From contig NZ_FNWD01000002.1 in NCBI RefSeq assembly GCF_900104655.1, forward strand, positions 1,782,246-1,846,245: a DNA stretch of 64,000 bases. Direction: 5' to 3'. Source of the DNA: Millionella massiliensis (GTDB taxonomy: Bacteria > Bacteroidota > Bacteroidia > Bacteroidales > Rikenellaceae). This document shows, one piece after another, positions 37,720-46,995 of this stretch. The notes beneath the pieces are model-generated. The model saw only the letters and a program-made list of their open reading frames with translations. It was not told where the DNA came from and did no database searches. Numbering within the stretch: position 1 is the stretch's first letter; each line of letters begins with the position of its first letter. A program made the position numbers and the translations under genes.

Positions 37720-39252
37720 TCAGAATCCGAAACCGATGGCCACCGACCAACCGGAGGCCGTTCCGCAAGCCGAGAACCAGTCGTTCGTCCACTCGCCGCG
37801 CAGGAAGAGCATCCGCCCCTGCCCGATTTGACGGTTGAGCCGCAGGTTCATCTTCAGCCGCGTAAAATCATCCGTCAAATAGCGGTAATTGGACTGAAGC
37901 GCCACAATGCGCGAAGAGGAGAAATCGGCCCCGGGCAGTGCCATTTCCCCGGCCACACGTCCCGACAGCGCCACCCCTGCACCGGCCTGCAGCATCCACT
38001 GTCCCCAGGCCCGCATAACGCCGGCATCCACGCCGGCCTGCCAGCGGGAAAAGTTCAGATAGCGCGCTGCCGAACGGTAATCGGAGCGAAAATCGAGATA
38101 CGATACCGAAGGTTTGACCCACCACACCACCCGTTCCGCATCGGGACAGGTACCGACGAAGCCGGACAGGGTCGCATGGACCGTACGGTCGGCATAGCCG
38201 CTGGAGGTCGCAATCTCGGTATAGATATTCCCGGTCGCATCGCCGAAGATATGCTCCGTGCCGTGACGCTGACGCCAGTCGCCCTCGAGCGTTACGCCCC
38301 AGGCTCGCGCCGCGTCGCTGCGACCGTAGGCCGCCACGAATCGCAGAGTGTGGTCGGCGACCGTGACCAGCGGCAGGTTGTTCAGCCCGCTCATCTGCTT
38401 GCTGAAGGTGAAGTAGTCGTAGCCGACCGAAGCCGAGAAACCGCTCCGCGAGGCCGGAAAGAGATCGACCGATCCGCCCGCACCCCAACCGGAGTAGTTC
38501 GTACTGGTCTGGATACCCGCGAAACGGACGTAATCCAGACCAAGCCCGGTCATGTGATATACGGTGGCCTGGTACATGTCGTTGTAGAAGGCGATGTCGC
38601 CCCGCTGCCCGTACTTGCGACCGTGCAGGGCCAGCGCCAGTTCGTAACGCGCCCCCACGCTGCGTGCCGCAGCCAGCGACGCCTGCAGGTCGGAGACCAC
38701 GTTTCGCGGCCGGGGATCGACCTCGCGATACTCGAGCAGGGCACGATAGGCCAGACTCGCCGCCAGGGTCCAGGCTCCCGTCCGGTGGGCGTAGCCGCCC
38801 GAAAAACGGTAGGTTTCCGAAGTCAGGCTTCCACCCACCGAATCGGCCGTCACATAGGGGTAGAGCAGCGCGAAATCGGCCGTCTCGCTCCACTGTACGT
38901 TACGCCGCGTGCCGTTGGTGTAGCCGGCCGAACCGAAAGCCCGTCCGCGGTCCGAAGTCCGCACAAAGGAACGGGCCGCAAATCCGAAACCGTCGTATCC
39001 GTCGCCCTCCTGAGCCAGCGACGCGGCACCGCGCCGGTCGCGGTCGTAGCCAATCGCCAGCTCGGACAGAGAAAACTCCTGCCGGTACCACTCGGCCGCG
39101 GGGTTGCGCAACAATCCGTCGGGCAATGCTTCCGCGGGCGAGGCGTCGGACATCACGCGTCCGAACAGGGTCAGCGTATCGGCGGGCGCAGCCCGCAGCG
39201 TCAGGCTGCACCAGCCGAACAGCCCCAATAAAATCGGTCGAACAAAATTCAC
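37720..39252 (-). CDS. DUF6850-like outer-membrane beta-barrel protein
   Basis: A 510-residue protein with a signal peptide (NFVRPILLGLFGWCSLTLRA|AP) and many alternating hydrophobic/aromatic strands ending in the aromatic residue F (VAIGFGF), typical of an outer-membrane barrel. It matches the DUF6850 type usually found with DUF4876 and a TonB receptor. The start is GTG at 39252; an in-frame stop lies just upstream and there is no ATG nearby. It is the last gene of the operon, 139 nt after the DUF4876 gene. Its function is unknown. Confidence 0.78.
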   Translation of the reverse strand: MNFVRPILLGLFGWCSLTLRAAPADTLTLFGRVMSDASPAEALPDGLLRNPAAEWYRQEFSLSELAIGYDRDRRGAASLAQEGDGYDGFGFAARSFVRTSDRGRAFGSAGYTNGTRRNVQWSETADFALLYPYVTADSVGGSLTSETYRFSGGYAHRTGAWTLAASLAYRALLEYREVDPRPRNVVSDLQASLAAARSVGARYELALALHGRKYGQRGDIAFYNDMYQATVYHMTGLGLDYVRFAGIQTSTNYSGWGAGGSVDLFPASRSGFSASVGYDYFTFSKQMSGLNNLPLVTVADHTLRFVAAYGRSDAARAWGVTLEGDWRQRHGTEHIFGDATGNIYTEIATSSGYADRTVHATLSGFVGTCPDAERVVWWVKPSVSYLDFRSDYRSAARYLNFSRWQAGVDAGVMRAWGQWMLQAGAGVALSGRVAGEMALPGADFSSSRIVALQSNYRYLTDDFTRLKMNLRLNRQIGQGRMLFLRGEWTNDWFSACGTASGWSVAIGFGF

Positions 39253-39391
39253 GTTACGATTGAGTTCTTAACAAATCATACACAAGTTCACCCGCAGCGC
39301 GATCCGCCCGACAGGGCTCGAATCTTCAAAACGGGTATTTTTGGGGTCCACATGCCCCTTCCGGGCAGGCTCGACACGCCCCCCCTTCGCA

Positions 39392-40660
39392 CTATTGCAA
39401 CGAGGGGGTCACGTTGCGCTCGAAGTCCTCGGCCGAGTTGTTGGTGTCCTGCAACACGTCGCGGCCTTCGTCGTTCGTATAGGCTACCTTACGACGTACG
39501 GCCGTCCCGTAGTTGATCGTTCCGGCATTCAGGTCGCCGCAGTAGGTGTAGCTGATGTCCAGCGACGGATCGAACACCGACCACGCAAATTCATACTTGT
39601 AACCGCGCATCTCGACGGCGTCCACCACCCAATCGTTCGGAATCTTGTAGTAGGTTTTCGGGGTGGTCGGCTTACCCAGGATGTTGGTGTAGTAGGCCGA
39701 ATAGGTGTATTCGTTGAGATAGCGGTCCTTGGTCATCCCCTGCGGCATCCGCACCAGCGCATAGGCCTTGGTTCCCTGCTTGTTCATCACGAAGATGGTC
39801 GCCGTGTAGCAATAGTAAACCTCCAGGTTGGGCACTGCCGGATTGTCGATGTCGGGATAGTTGGCGTTGGTCGAATTGGTGAACCACTCGAAGTCGGCAC
39901 CGCTCAGATCCATGAAGCCCGGATCGGCCTCCTTGTGGTTCTGGGCGTTGTCGCAGATGACGATCGACTCGCCGGGCTGAACCGGATACTGCTTGCCGCT
40001 GCCCGGAATCACGAACACCGCATCCACTGTGATGGCCGAGTCGCGAATCATGGGCGTATAGTCGTTCTTGGTCGAGGTCGTAAAGGCCGACTCGACGAAA
40101 GCCAAGCCGTCGGCATAGAGCACCGTGTCGGAGTTGTTGGTAATCTTGATGTACGCGTCGCCATTATACTGTTTCTGGCTTCCGCTGGCATCGGGCGCAT
40201 AGGCCGAACCTACGTAATAGATCTCCGAGATGACGAAGTCGTTGCTCGATTCGGGCACCACCGACAGCGCCAGGGTCAGTTTGAAGCTGCCGTCGGCCTT
40301 GACGACCACGTTGGTCTGCGCCCCCTGCATCTTGACGGTCACGGAGCTCTGCGAGGTCGCGTCGTCAGCCTTGCTGAGGTCGACCACACATTCGGCTTCG
40401 CCCACGAACTTCACGTTGTAGAGCCCCTCCTCGACCGATGCGCCGGTCGGAAGCGGATAGGCAATCTCGGTGGCGACGCCGGTGGTCACGTTGGTAAAAG
40501 TGTAGGTACCGCTCGTGACCGTCATCGAGGTGAAATTCGACGGAGCCGTCAGTTCGATCGTTTCGCTGCCGATGGAAACCTGTTTCGGGGTGTTGTCCGA
40601 ACAGGAGGCGAACACACATGCCGCTGCACAGAGCAGGGCCAGTCGTTTGAGTTGTTTCAT
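39392..40660 (-). CDS. DUF4876 lipoprotein
   Basis: A 422-residue predicted lipoprotein (lipobox FASC, Cys20), probably on the cell surface with the TonB receptor. After an N-terminal beta-sandwich (about 25-130) comes a section resembling a lamin-tail domain (DFVISEIYYVGSAYAP ... NGDAYIKITNNSDTVLYADGLAF). The C-terminal part has DWVVDAVEMRGYKYEFAW. The gene lies 39 nt after the receptor gene and before the DUF6850 gene, the conserved order in Bacteroidota. It is probably a substrate-capturing partner of the receptor, analogous to SusD- or BtuG-type lids, but the ligand is unknown. Confidence 0.82.
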   Translation of the reverse strand: MKQLKRLALLCAAACVFASCSDNTPKQVSIGSETIELTAPSNFTSMTVTSGTYTFTNVTTGVATEIAYPLPTGASVEEGLYNVKFVGEAECVVDLSKADDATSQSSVTVKMQGAQTNVVVKADGSFKLTLALSVVPESSNDFVISEIYYVGSAYAPDASGSQKQYNGDAYIKITNNSDTVLYADGLAFVESAFTTSTKNDYTPMIRDSAITVDAVFVIPGSGKQYPVQPGESIVICDNAQNHKEADPGFMDLSGADFEWFTNSTNANYPDIDNPAVPNLEVYYCYTATIFVMNKQGTKAYALVRMPQGMTKDRYLNEYTYSAYYTNILGKPTTPKTYYKIPNDWVVDAVEMRGYKYEFAWSVFDPSLDISYTYCGDLNAGTINYGTAVRRKVAYTNDEGRDVLQDTNNSAEDFERNVTPSLQ

Positions 40661-40699
40661 GGTTGGTATGTTTTTAAGATTGAATATCCGAGTGAGGGG

Positions 40700-43447
40700 T
40701 CAGAATTTCAGGTTCAGCTCCATGCCGAAATAGGGCGACGACGAGCGTCTCACGAGCACTCCGTTGCGGTAGTAGTCGGGATAGGCTCCGAACAGGCGGT
40801 TGACGTACATCGCCAGGCGCGCCCAGCGACCGAAATCCTTCGTGATTTTCAGGTTCACATCCATGCTGAAGGGGACGGTCGAACGGTCGAAATAACCGTC
40901 GGAGTAGGTCTGCACGAGCCATTGCAGCTGGGTATCGGTGCGGTCGGCCTCGGTGAAGAGGTGTTCGGTGCCCGACGCGTCGACCCACGCCACCGGAACA
41001 CCGTCGTTCCACAACGGCTGGCTGCTGGTGAACCACAGGCATTGGAACGTGGTCGAGAAGGTGAGTCCCAACTGCTTCAGATAGGTGTCGAACGTGACGT
41101 TGGTGTTGAACTGCTGACGGATCGAACCGTCCTCCCAGTCGTAGAGCCCCACATACTTGACCGGATCGCCCCCCAGGTTGATCGTCGCGGAACGGTAGAT
41201 CGGGGCGCTGTTGCTGTACGTGGTCCGGAACCAGGCGCCGTTCACCGTGATCCGGGTGCGGATACGCTCGATACGGGGCGTCGAGAACTGAAACTCGATC
41301 CCCTGTTTGTCGATCCGCGTGCCGTTAGCCCAACGGCCATAGGTGTTGAGCAGCGTATCCCACGTGTAGGGCAGCGTCGAAAGGTCGGGCGGGGCGGTCA
41401 GCGTCGCGGGGTCGAGGCCGCTGGCGTCGTATTTCTTGTAGGGCAATGCCTTGTAGTAGGTCATGGTACGGAATCCGTCGCGCATCCGCTCCTGGAAATA
41501 GGTCACCGAGAAGTTCATCTCGCGGTGGGCGGCGCTGAAGCGGAACTCCCACTTCAGGTTTCGGGCCGGCCGCAGATCGTAGTTGGCGTTGTCCCAGACG
41601 TAGGTCAGCATGTTCACACGCCGCAGCGCCGGATCGGTCGGGTAGTAGTTCAACTGCACGAGGTCGGCATAGAGAGGGTCGGGATAGAGCTGGTCGAGCG
41701 TCGGGGTCTTGGTGTGGCGACCGATACCGCCGGCCAGTTCGAAATCCCAACGGGCCGCCCCGCTCCCCACCGACGGCAGCTTCCACTGTACGTTGACCCG
41801 CGGATCGAGGTAGATCTTGCCGTGCATCTGATACTCTTTACCGATATTGAGCGGCATCATGGCCCGCAGGCCGGCCGTCACGATAAAACGGTGTTCGCCC
41901 GCCTGAAAACGGAGCACATCCTCGGCAAAGAGCGAAAGTTCGGTGCTGGCCGGGATATCGTAGAAGGGACGCGGACGGTTGGTATTGCTGGTGCTCAACG
42001 GACGGGTGATGTCGTAGATCTGGCCGGCGCCCCAGTTTTTATCGTACTTCCAGTCCAGCCCCACCTTGCCGCTGTGGCGGACCGCTCCGGTGGTTCCGCC
42101 CAGCCCGAGCACGGCCTTCACAAAGGCGTTCATCGGCTTGCCGTCCACCCCCACGTCGGCCGTATATTTGTAGGGCAGCAGTTCGGCATCGTACTCCTGA
42201 CCGTTCACCATACCGATCGGCAGCGGCACGGCGCGGTTCAGATAGACCTGTTTGATCTGGTGCATGTAACTGAATTCCTGGGCCAGCGATGCGGTCACAT
42301 CGAGCGTTTTGACGGGCCCGGCCTTGAAAAAGGCCCAGTTCAGGTTCGAGGAGAGGGCAAACCGGTTGTAGGAGGCCCGGTAGCTGTCGCCCGCCATCGA
42401 CGCATCGGCATCGGTTTTCTCGCTGTCGAGCGAAGTGCTGTAATCGAGACTCAAACGGAAACGGAGCGACGACCGGTCGGTGACCCGTCGGCTGTTGTAA
42501 CGCATCGAACCGGTAATGCGGCGATAGTTGGCCAGCGTATTGCGCGGATCGCTGCGGGCGGTCAGGTAATCGGCGTCGATATTCAGAATCTTGTCGTCGC
42601 CCTGCAGGGCGATGCCTTTGCCGAGGGAGACCAGTTTCCCATACTCGTCGGCCTTCACACGCGCCTCGAAAGGCGTGGCGGTCGCCCGGCGACGGATGTT
42701 GATCAGTCCGCTGGTCAGGTTGCCGTACTCCACGGAGGGGATCCCGCGGACCACCTCGACCGACTCGATGTTGTCGGTGGGGATCGAACGCATGTCCAGC
42801 CCGCGCGAAACGATCGAATTGTCGCTGCTCGAACCGGGAATGGCCTGCAGGTTGGCATCCGCACTGATCGGCACACCGTCCATCACGAAAGCCGTGCCGA
42901 GCGACGAGATGTCGTAATCATCGCTGCTGATGCCGGCTTCGCGCAACCGGATCAGGTTGGGCGACCCGAGCTGAGGCGTCTCGGCCATGCCGCCGGGCAG
43001 CAACGACAGCAGGTCCGCAAAACTGGAGGGTTGCAGGTGCTCCATGGCCTGCCGGTCGATGCGCGAGGCACTGGTAGCTCCACGCGACTCCTGAGCCGTG
43101 ACAACCACTTCGCCGGTAGTCACGGGGCGGATGACCAATCCGATCCGCAGCGTAGTATCGCGATCGATCCGAAGGGTCTGCTCCCAGGTCTGGTACCCGA
43201 CGAAAGCCACCTTGACCCGATACTCACCCGGCTCCAAAGCCGAAAAAGCAAAGGCTCCCTGTGCATCGGTAATGGTTCCGCGAGGCGTGGCGGTTGCGGC
43301 CGGAAAGAGCTGCACCAGCGCATAATCCTGGGGTTGACCGGTGGACACGTCGAGCACCTTTCCGCGGATCGTGATTCCGGCGGCGGCAACCCCCTGGAGG
43401 GTCAACAGAAGGACTATGGAGAGCAGGCAGCGGGTCTTTTTCATCAT
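40700..43447 (-). CDS. TonB-dependent receptor with carboxypeptidase-like domain
   Basis: A 915-residue outer-membrane transporter. Signal peptide MKKTRCLLSIVLLLTLQGVAA, then a carboxypeptidase regulatory-like domain (about 26-105, ITIRGKVLDVSTGQPQDYALV), a plug domain (about 115-235, with VEVVRGIPSVEYGNLTSGLINI) and a beta-barrel ending in phenylalanine (GMELNLKF). It heads a three-gene operon with DUF4876 and DUF6850 proteins. No SusD gene is next to it, so it is not a standard glycan-uptake pair. A strong promoter lies directly against the start codon. Two ATGs occur in tandem; 43447 is used here. Confidence 0.93.
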   Translation of the reverse strand: MMKKTRCLLSIVLLLTLQGVAAAGITIRGKVLDVSTGQPQDYALVQLFPAATATPRGTITDAQGAFAFSALEPGEYRVKVAFVGYQTWEQTLRIDRDTTLRIGLVIRPVTTGEVVVTAQESRGATSASRIDRQAMEHLQPSSFADLLSLLPGGMAETPQLGSPNLIRLREAGISSDDYDISSLGTAFVMDGVPISADANLQAIPGSSSDNSIVSRGLDMRSIPTDNIESVEVVRGIPSVEYGNLTSGLINIRRRATATPFEARVKADEYGKLVSLGKGIALQGDDKILNIDADYLTARSDPRNTLANYRRITGSMRYNSRRVTDRSSLRFRLSLDYSTSLDSEKTDADASMAGDSYRASYNRFALSSNLNWAFFKAGPVKTLDVTASLAQEFSYMHQIKQVYLNRAVPLPIGMVNGQEYDAELLPYKYTADVGVDGKPMNAFVKAVLGLGGTTGAVRHSGKVGLDWKYDKNWGAGQIYDITRPLSTSNTNRPRPFYDIPASTELSLFAEDVLRFQAGEHRFIVTAGLRAMMPLNIGKEYQMHGKIYLDPRVNVQWKLPSVGSGAARWDFELAGGIGRHTKTPTLDQLYPDPLYADLVQLNYYPTDPALRRVNMLTYVWDNANYDLRPARNLKWEFRFSAAHREMNFSVTYFQERMRDGFRTMTYYKALPYKKYDASGLDPATLTAPPDLSTLPYTWDTLLNTYGRWANGTRIDKQGIEFQFSTPRIERIRTRITVNGAWFRTTYSNSAPIYRSATINLGGDPVKYVGLYDWEDGSIRQQFNTNVTFDTYLKQLGLTFSTTFQCLWFTSSQPLWNDGVPVAWVDASGTEHLFTEADRTDTQLQWLVQTYSDGYFDRSTVPFSMDVNLKITKDFGRWARLAMYVNRLFGAYPDYYRNGVLVRRSSSPYFGMELNLKF

Positions 43448-43454
43448 GGCGCTG

Positions 43455-43485
43455 CAAAGTTACCGGGGCGGTCAGGGCACGGCAA
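43455..43485 (-). promoter_or_regulatory. Promoter of the TonB receptor operon
   Basis: On the minus strand: TTG at 43485-43483, a 20-nt spacer and TAACTTTG at 43462-43455, only 7 nt before the ATG. Confidence 0.65.
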
Positions 43486-43499
43486 TCGCCACATTTGAG

Positions 43500-43540
43500 G
43501 AAAAAAAGTTCGGGCCTCCCCATTTTTAGGGAGGCCCGAA
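43500..43540 (-). terminator. Terminator after the DUF4932 gene
   Basis: Perfect arms TTCGGGCCTCCC and GGGAGGCCCGAA (43509-43520, 43529-43540); on the minus strand CTTTTTTTCC follows. It separates the peptidase-like genes from the receptor operon. Confidence 0.85.
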
Positions 43541-43582
43541 TCGATCCGTAACCTTCACACCGCCAGGCGTCACGGAGTCGGA

Positions 43583-45049
43583 TTACTTGTCACGGGTGCG
43601 AAACTTAACCAGGTAATTCTCATAGAGCCGAACTCCGTCAGGGGTGACAAACCCGTAATTTCTCAATATCAGGAATTCATAATTCCGATTCGGTTCCAAC
43701 TCCACCTTCATAGTCAGAGAGGTCTTATCCTCGGAATAGCCGACCAGGTCGCCGAATTTGATCCGCGTAGCCTCCCCTCCGGGCCCCAATCCGAAGGAGT
43801 ATCCCCGCCCCACGAGCGGACGGTCGAAACGAATCGTCAGCTCGGTCAGTGCGGGATCTACGTCCTGGGCCCCATTACCGAACGGTTCAATGGCTACGAC
43901 TTTCAATGCTTTCTCACGCAGCACCTCCGCTTCGGCCTCACGGCGTGCCCGAATCGTATCCATCTGTTCCACCGTCTCGGCACACCATTGCGTCAGCCGG
44001 GGCATGAAACTTCGGAAATCGGGATATTTATCCCGGTTCGCTTCATACTCGCCCAACAGTTCCACCGCCTCAGGCATCCAGATAAAACGACAGTTCGCCG
44101 TCTCGTCGAGCATGGCCTCGGCTACGACCGCCGAATCGGCATATTCCATAAAATAGCGGATCACCGCCGCACGGGTGAACGTTTCGCAAACGATTCCGTA
44201 CCCTTCTCCGTAATGCTGCGCCCGCAGGGCATCCACTTCGGCCTGAAACAGAGCCGTAGACAAGGCCGAGAGCTCCGGAACGGCAATCAATACCGGATTG
44301 ACGAACGAGTGTGCGAACTCGTGAACCAGCGTATTGAAATAGGCCATCCGATTGGCGAACATGACCGGTTCCTTGTTCCGCCGGATACCCACTCCACCCA
44401 TAAAGGCATAGATCTCCCGTGTCGAGTCGGGATAAACAATATCACCGCCATAGCTGTTCCCTCCGAGCATCAGCCCGATAACGGGAATCATTCCCGTGTG
44501 CGAATCCTCGCCGAAAAAGCGGTTGAACCACTCGGACTCCAATTTCGGAAAAACACCCTCCACATAGGTTTCGACGGCCCGGTACAGCGAATCCTGTCGG
44601 GCAAAAAACTCTTCACAACGGGCATCCTTGTAGAATTCGTTCAACAACCGGATAAACTCGGTTCCGCCCTCGAGGCCCCACCGCCAGTCGGGGAGTGTCT
44701 CCGTCAGCGTCAGCCGCGGCTCAATCTGCGGAGGTTCGGTCATGTAGGGCGCCATCACCGGCACCGCATCATAAGCCAACCGTTTGGTCTGACGCAACTG
44801 GCGCATGTGTTGGACGACCGGATGCTCGCGATAGGGGGCAAACCAGGCATCCACACTGTCCGTATAGGGAGGAACCAGTTCCGACTGGAACTCACGTAGA
44901 CCGGCCAGACGGGCCACAATCGTTACCAACTCCAGACGGCGATCCACTTTTGGAGCGGATATTCCGTGAAATGCGGTTGCCGCAGGCTGGGCAACTGCCG
45001 CACAACTGATGAAAACGGTCCAAACGATTAGAAGAATTGCCTTTTTCAT
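43583..45049 (-). CDS. DUF4932 metallopeptidase-like protein A
   Basis: A 488-residue secreted protein (signal peptide MKKAILLIVWTVFISCAAVA|QP). The DUF4932 region contains HEFAHSF, a zinc-peptidase-like HExxH with H243, E244 and H247. Its C-terminal section (about 375-488) is an immunoglobulin-like module (AIEPFGNGAQDVDPALTEL ... IRFDRPLVGRGYSF) of the bacterial SbsA/Big_5 type. It is a close paralogue of the next gene. Start 45049 fits the signal peptide; a TAAATTTG box (45157-45164, minus) lies 107 nt upstream. Substrate and activity are unknown. Confidence 0.82.
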   Translation of the reverse strand: MKKAILLIVWTVFISCAAVAQPAATAFHGISAPKVDRRLELVTIVARLAGLREFQSELVPPYTDSVDAWFAPYREHPVVQHMRQLRQTKRLAYDAVPVMAPYMTEPPQIEPRLTLTETLPDWRWGLEGGTEFIRLLNEFYKDARCEEFFARQDSLYRAVETYVEGVFPKLESEWFNRFFGEDSHTGMIPVIGLMLGGNSYGGDIVYPDSTREIYAFMGGVGIRRNKEPVMFANRMAYFNTLVHEFAHSFVNPVLIAVPELSALSTALFQAEVDALRAQHYGEGYGIVCETFTRAAVIRYFMEYADSAVVAEAMLDETANCRFIWMPEAVELLGEYEANRDKYPDFRSFMPRLTQWCAETVEQMDTIRARREAEAEVLREKALKVVAIEPFGNGAQDVDPALTELTIRFDRPLVGRGYSFGLGPGGEATRIKFGDLVGYSEDKTSLTMKVELEPNRNYEFLILRNYGFVTPDGVRLYENYLVKFRTRDK

Positions 45050-45156
45050 ACTGAACGGTATTTTAGGATTACTGAATCTCCCGGCATATCCTTCGCACCA
45101 TGAAGGCACCAAGCCATATCCCCCCATACTCTTTTCACACCCCATACGGTACTCTT

Positions 45157-45164
45157 CAAATTTA
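45157..45164 (-). promoter_or_regulatory. -7 box for the DUF4932 gene A
   Basis: Minus-strand TAAATTTG in the 195-nt gap between the two paralogues, suggesting gene A can be transcribed on its own. Confidence 0.45.
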
Positions 45165-45244
45165 TGAATTTTAAGCGACATACAGGGGTATGCCACTTCA
45201 AGATCGGCAGGCCGGTCCCCACACAAGAACCGCACCGGTTCCGT

Positions 45245-46693
45245 TTACTTGTCGCGGGTGCGGAACGTGACAAGGTAATCTTCGTACATACGGACGCCGT
45301 CGGCTCCGACAAAACTGTAATCTTTCAACACCCAAAACCGGTAGGTCCGCCCCGGCTTCAACCGCACGGATACCGTGACCGCCCGTTTGTCTTCGGAATA
45401 ACGCGCCTTGCCATACATGGGCACCCCCTCTTCCGAATCGGGATGGGGATTGAAAGAATAGCCACGCCCCACAAGCGGACGATCGAAACGAATCGTCAAT
45501 TCGGTCAGCGCGGGGTCTACGTCCTGCGCTCCGTTGCCGAAGGGTTCGACCGCCACCACCTTCAACGCCTGTTCGCGGCGCACCTCGCGTTCAGTCTCAC
45601 GACGCGCATAGAGGGTCTCCAGACTCCCGACCGTCTCAAGACACCAGCTCCGCACGCAGGGAACAAAAGCCACAAAGTCGGGATAGCGGTCGCGATGGGC
45701 GGCATACTCTTCGAGCAGCGCCACCGCCTCAGGCATCCAGACGAAGCCGAGGTCTATCTGCGCCCACAACTCATTCTCCGCGGCTACCGATGTCGCATGC
45801 TCCTTCAGGTAGCTGATCACGGCCGCCCGAACGAACGTCTCGTACAACACCACACTGCCAGCCGCATATGCCTGTCGGTTCATGCGTTCGGCTTCGGCCC
45901 GATAGAGTCCCTCGGCCGCGCATAACAACAACGTATCGCGCCCCAGCGTCGGGTTGATGAACGAATGGCAAAACTCGTGGACAATCGTCCGTTTGAACAG
46001 CTCCGCATCGAACATCGGCTGCCCTTCCCAAAGCGACCAGCTCCCCATAAAGGCATAGTTGTCGACCGTTGAGTCGGGATAGAGAATCCGTCCTCCGTAG
46101 TTGCCGCCTCCGAAGCCCATTCCGACAATCGGCACCATGCCGTCCGAACACTGAACGCCGAAGAAACGTCCGAACCACTCCATGTCGATCTCCGAGAAGA
46201 CCTGTTGAAAACTACGCTCCACGGTAGCGAACAGGGTATCCTGACGCTCAAAGAACTCCTCGCAGCGCGTGTCGCGATAGAAACGGCGCAGCAGACGGAT
46301 GAACTTCGTACCGGATTTTACACCCCATCGCGCTTCGGGTTGGGTGGCGGTCAGCGGCAACCGCGCCCGCAGGCGGGGAGGTTCGCTCAGGTAGACCCCC
46401 ATAATCGGCACCGCATTGTAGGATACCCCTTGCCGCTTCCTCAGCTCGCGTAGATACACCACAGCGGGATGGTCGCGGTAGGGGGTGAACCAGGCATCGA
46501 GACTGTCGGTATAGGCCCGCACCAAAGAAGATTGATACTCCGGAAAATCGGCCAGCCGGGCAACGATGGTCATCAGTTCGACCCGCCGGTCCACGACGGG
46601 TGCCGCGACACCGACCGTAGCCGTCGCCTGCGAACGGGCCGTCAACGTGAACAACGCCAACCATGCCACACACAGAAATTTCACTGCTTTCAT
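45245..46693 (-). CDS. DUF4932 metallopeptidase-like protein B
   Basis: A 482-residue paralogue of the neighbouring gene with the same layout: signal peptide (MKAVKFLCVAWLALFTLTARS|QA), DUF4932 domain with HEFCHSF (H239, E240, H243), and an immunoglobulin-like C-terminus whose FGNGAQDVDPALTELTIRF segment is identical to the other copy at the protein level. Much of the rest differs, with two extra cysteines. The ATG at 46693 is preferred over a GTG three bases upstream. The tandem arrangement indicates gene duplication. Confidence 0.82.
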   Translation of the reverse strand: MKAVKFLCVAWLALFTLTARSQATATVGVAAPVVDRRVELMTIVARLADFPEYQSSLVRAYTDSLDAWFTPYRDHPAVVYLRELRKRQGVSYNAVPIMGVYLSEPPRLRARLPLTATQPEARWGVKSGTKFIRLLRRFYRDTRCEEFFERQDTLFATVERSFQQVFSEIDMEWFGRFFGVQCSDGMVPIVGMGFGGGNYGGRILYPDSTVDNYAFMGSWSLWEGQPMFDAELFKRTIVHEFCHSFINPTLGRDTLLLCAAEGLYRAEAERMNRQAYAAGSVVLYETFVRAAVISYLKEHATSVAAENELWAQIDLGFVWMPEAVALLEEYAAHRDRYPDFVAFVPCVRSWCLETVGSLETLYARRETEREVRREQALKVVAVEPFGNGAQDVDPALTELTIRFDRPLVGRGYSFNPHPDSEEGVPMYGKARYSEDKRAVTVSVRLKPGRTYRFWVLKDYSFVGADGVRMYEDYLVTFRTRDK

Positions 46694-46799
46694 CACTGTA
46701 AGTTAAGTTTCTCCATGTTGTTCATTCAATCCAAAGAACGTGCCAAGCAGCACAAATACTTATTTATCAATACATTACAAAAACGTCTATTCCACCCAT

Positions 46800-46840
46800 G
46801 TGTCCAATAATTAGACACCGGATGTCTAATTATTGGACAC
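46800..46840. promoter_or_regulatory. Paired palindromic operator candidate
   Basis: A perfect 18-bp inverted repeat: GTGTCCAATAATTAGACA (46800-46817) and its complement at 46823-46840, loop CCGGA. Each arm is itself nearly palindromic (TGTC ... GACA), so it can be read as two binding sites for a dimeric regulator. No T-tract follows, so it is not a normal terminator. It sits between divergent genes. Confidence 0.6.
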
Positions 46841-46920
46841 ACTCCCCCCTACCCAAAAGCGGGGATGCCCGGCGACGCTTTTCCCCATTTTTGGGGATTC
46901 CCCGCCCCGAAACACCCCAC

Positions 46921-46928
46921 TACCTTTG
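46921..46928 (+). promoter_or_regulatory. -7 box for the lipoprotein/PepSY/ABC cluster
   Basis: TACCTTTG matches TAnnTTTG, 67 nt before the ATG at 46996 and about 80 nt downstream of the palindromic operator. Confidence 0.6.
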
Positions 46929-46995
46929 CATTCGGTTCGACATGCCCACACCCGAACTGACTCCCCGTACGAAAACCAATAAAAACTACCATACC

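Larger units (their letters stand above)
46694..46995. other. Divergent regulatory region
   Basis: 302 bases between the DUF4932 gene and the lipoprotein operon, holding the operator candidate (46800-46840) and a TACCTTTG box (46921-46928, plus). Confidence 0.6.

Noticed and set aside
39341-43498. 1385-codon plus-strand open frame opposite the TonB receptor operon
   Set aside because: Antisense to three genes with signal peptides and clear families.
46800-46840. Intrinsic terminator
   Set aside because: The hairpin is strong but no T-tract follows on either strand, and it lies between divergent genes.
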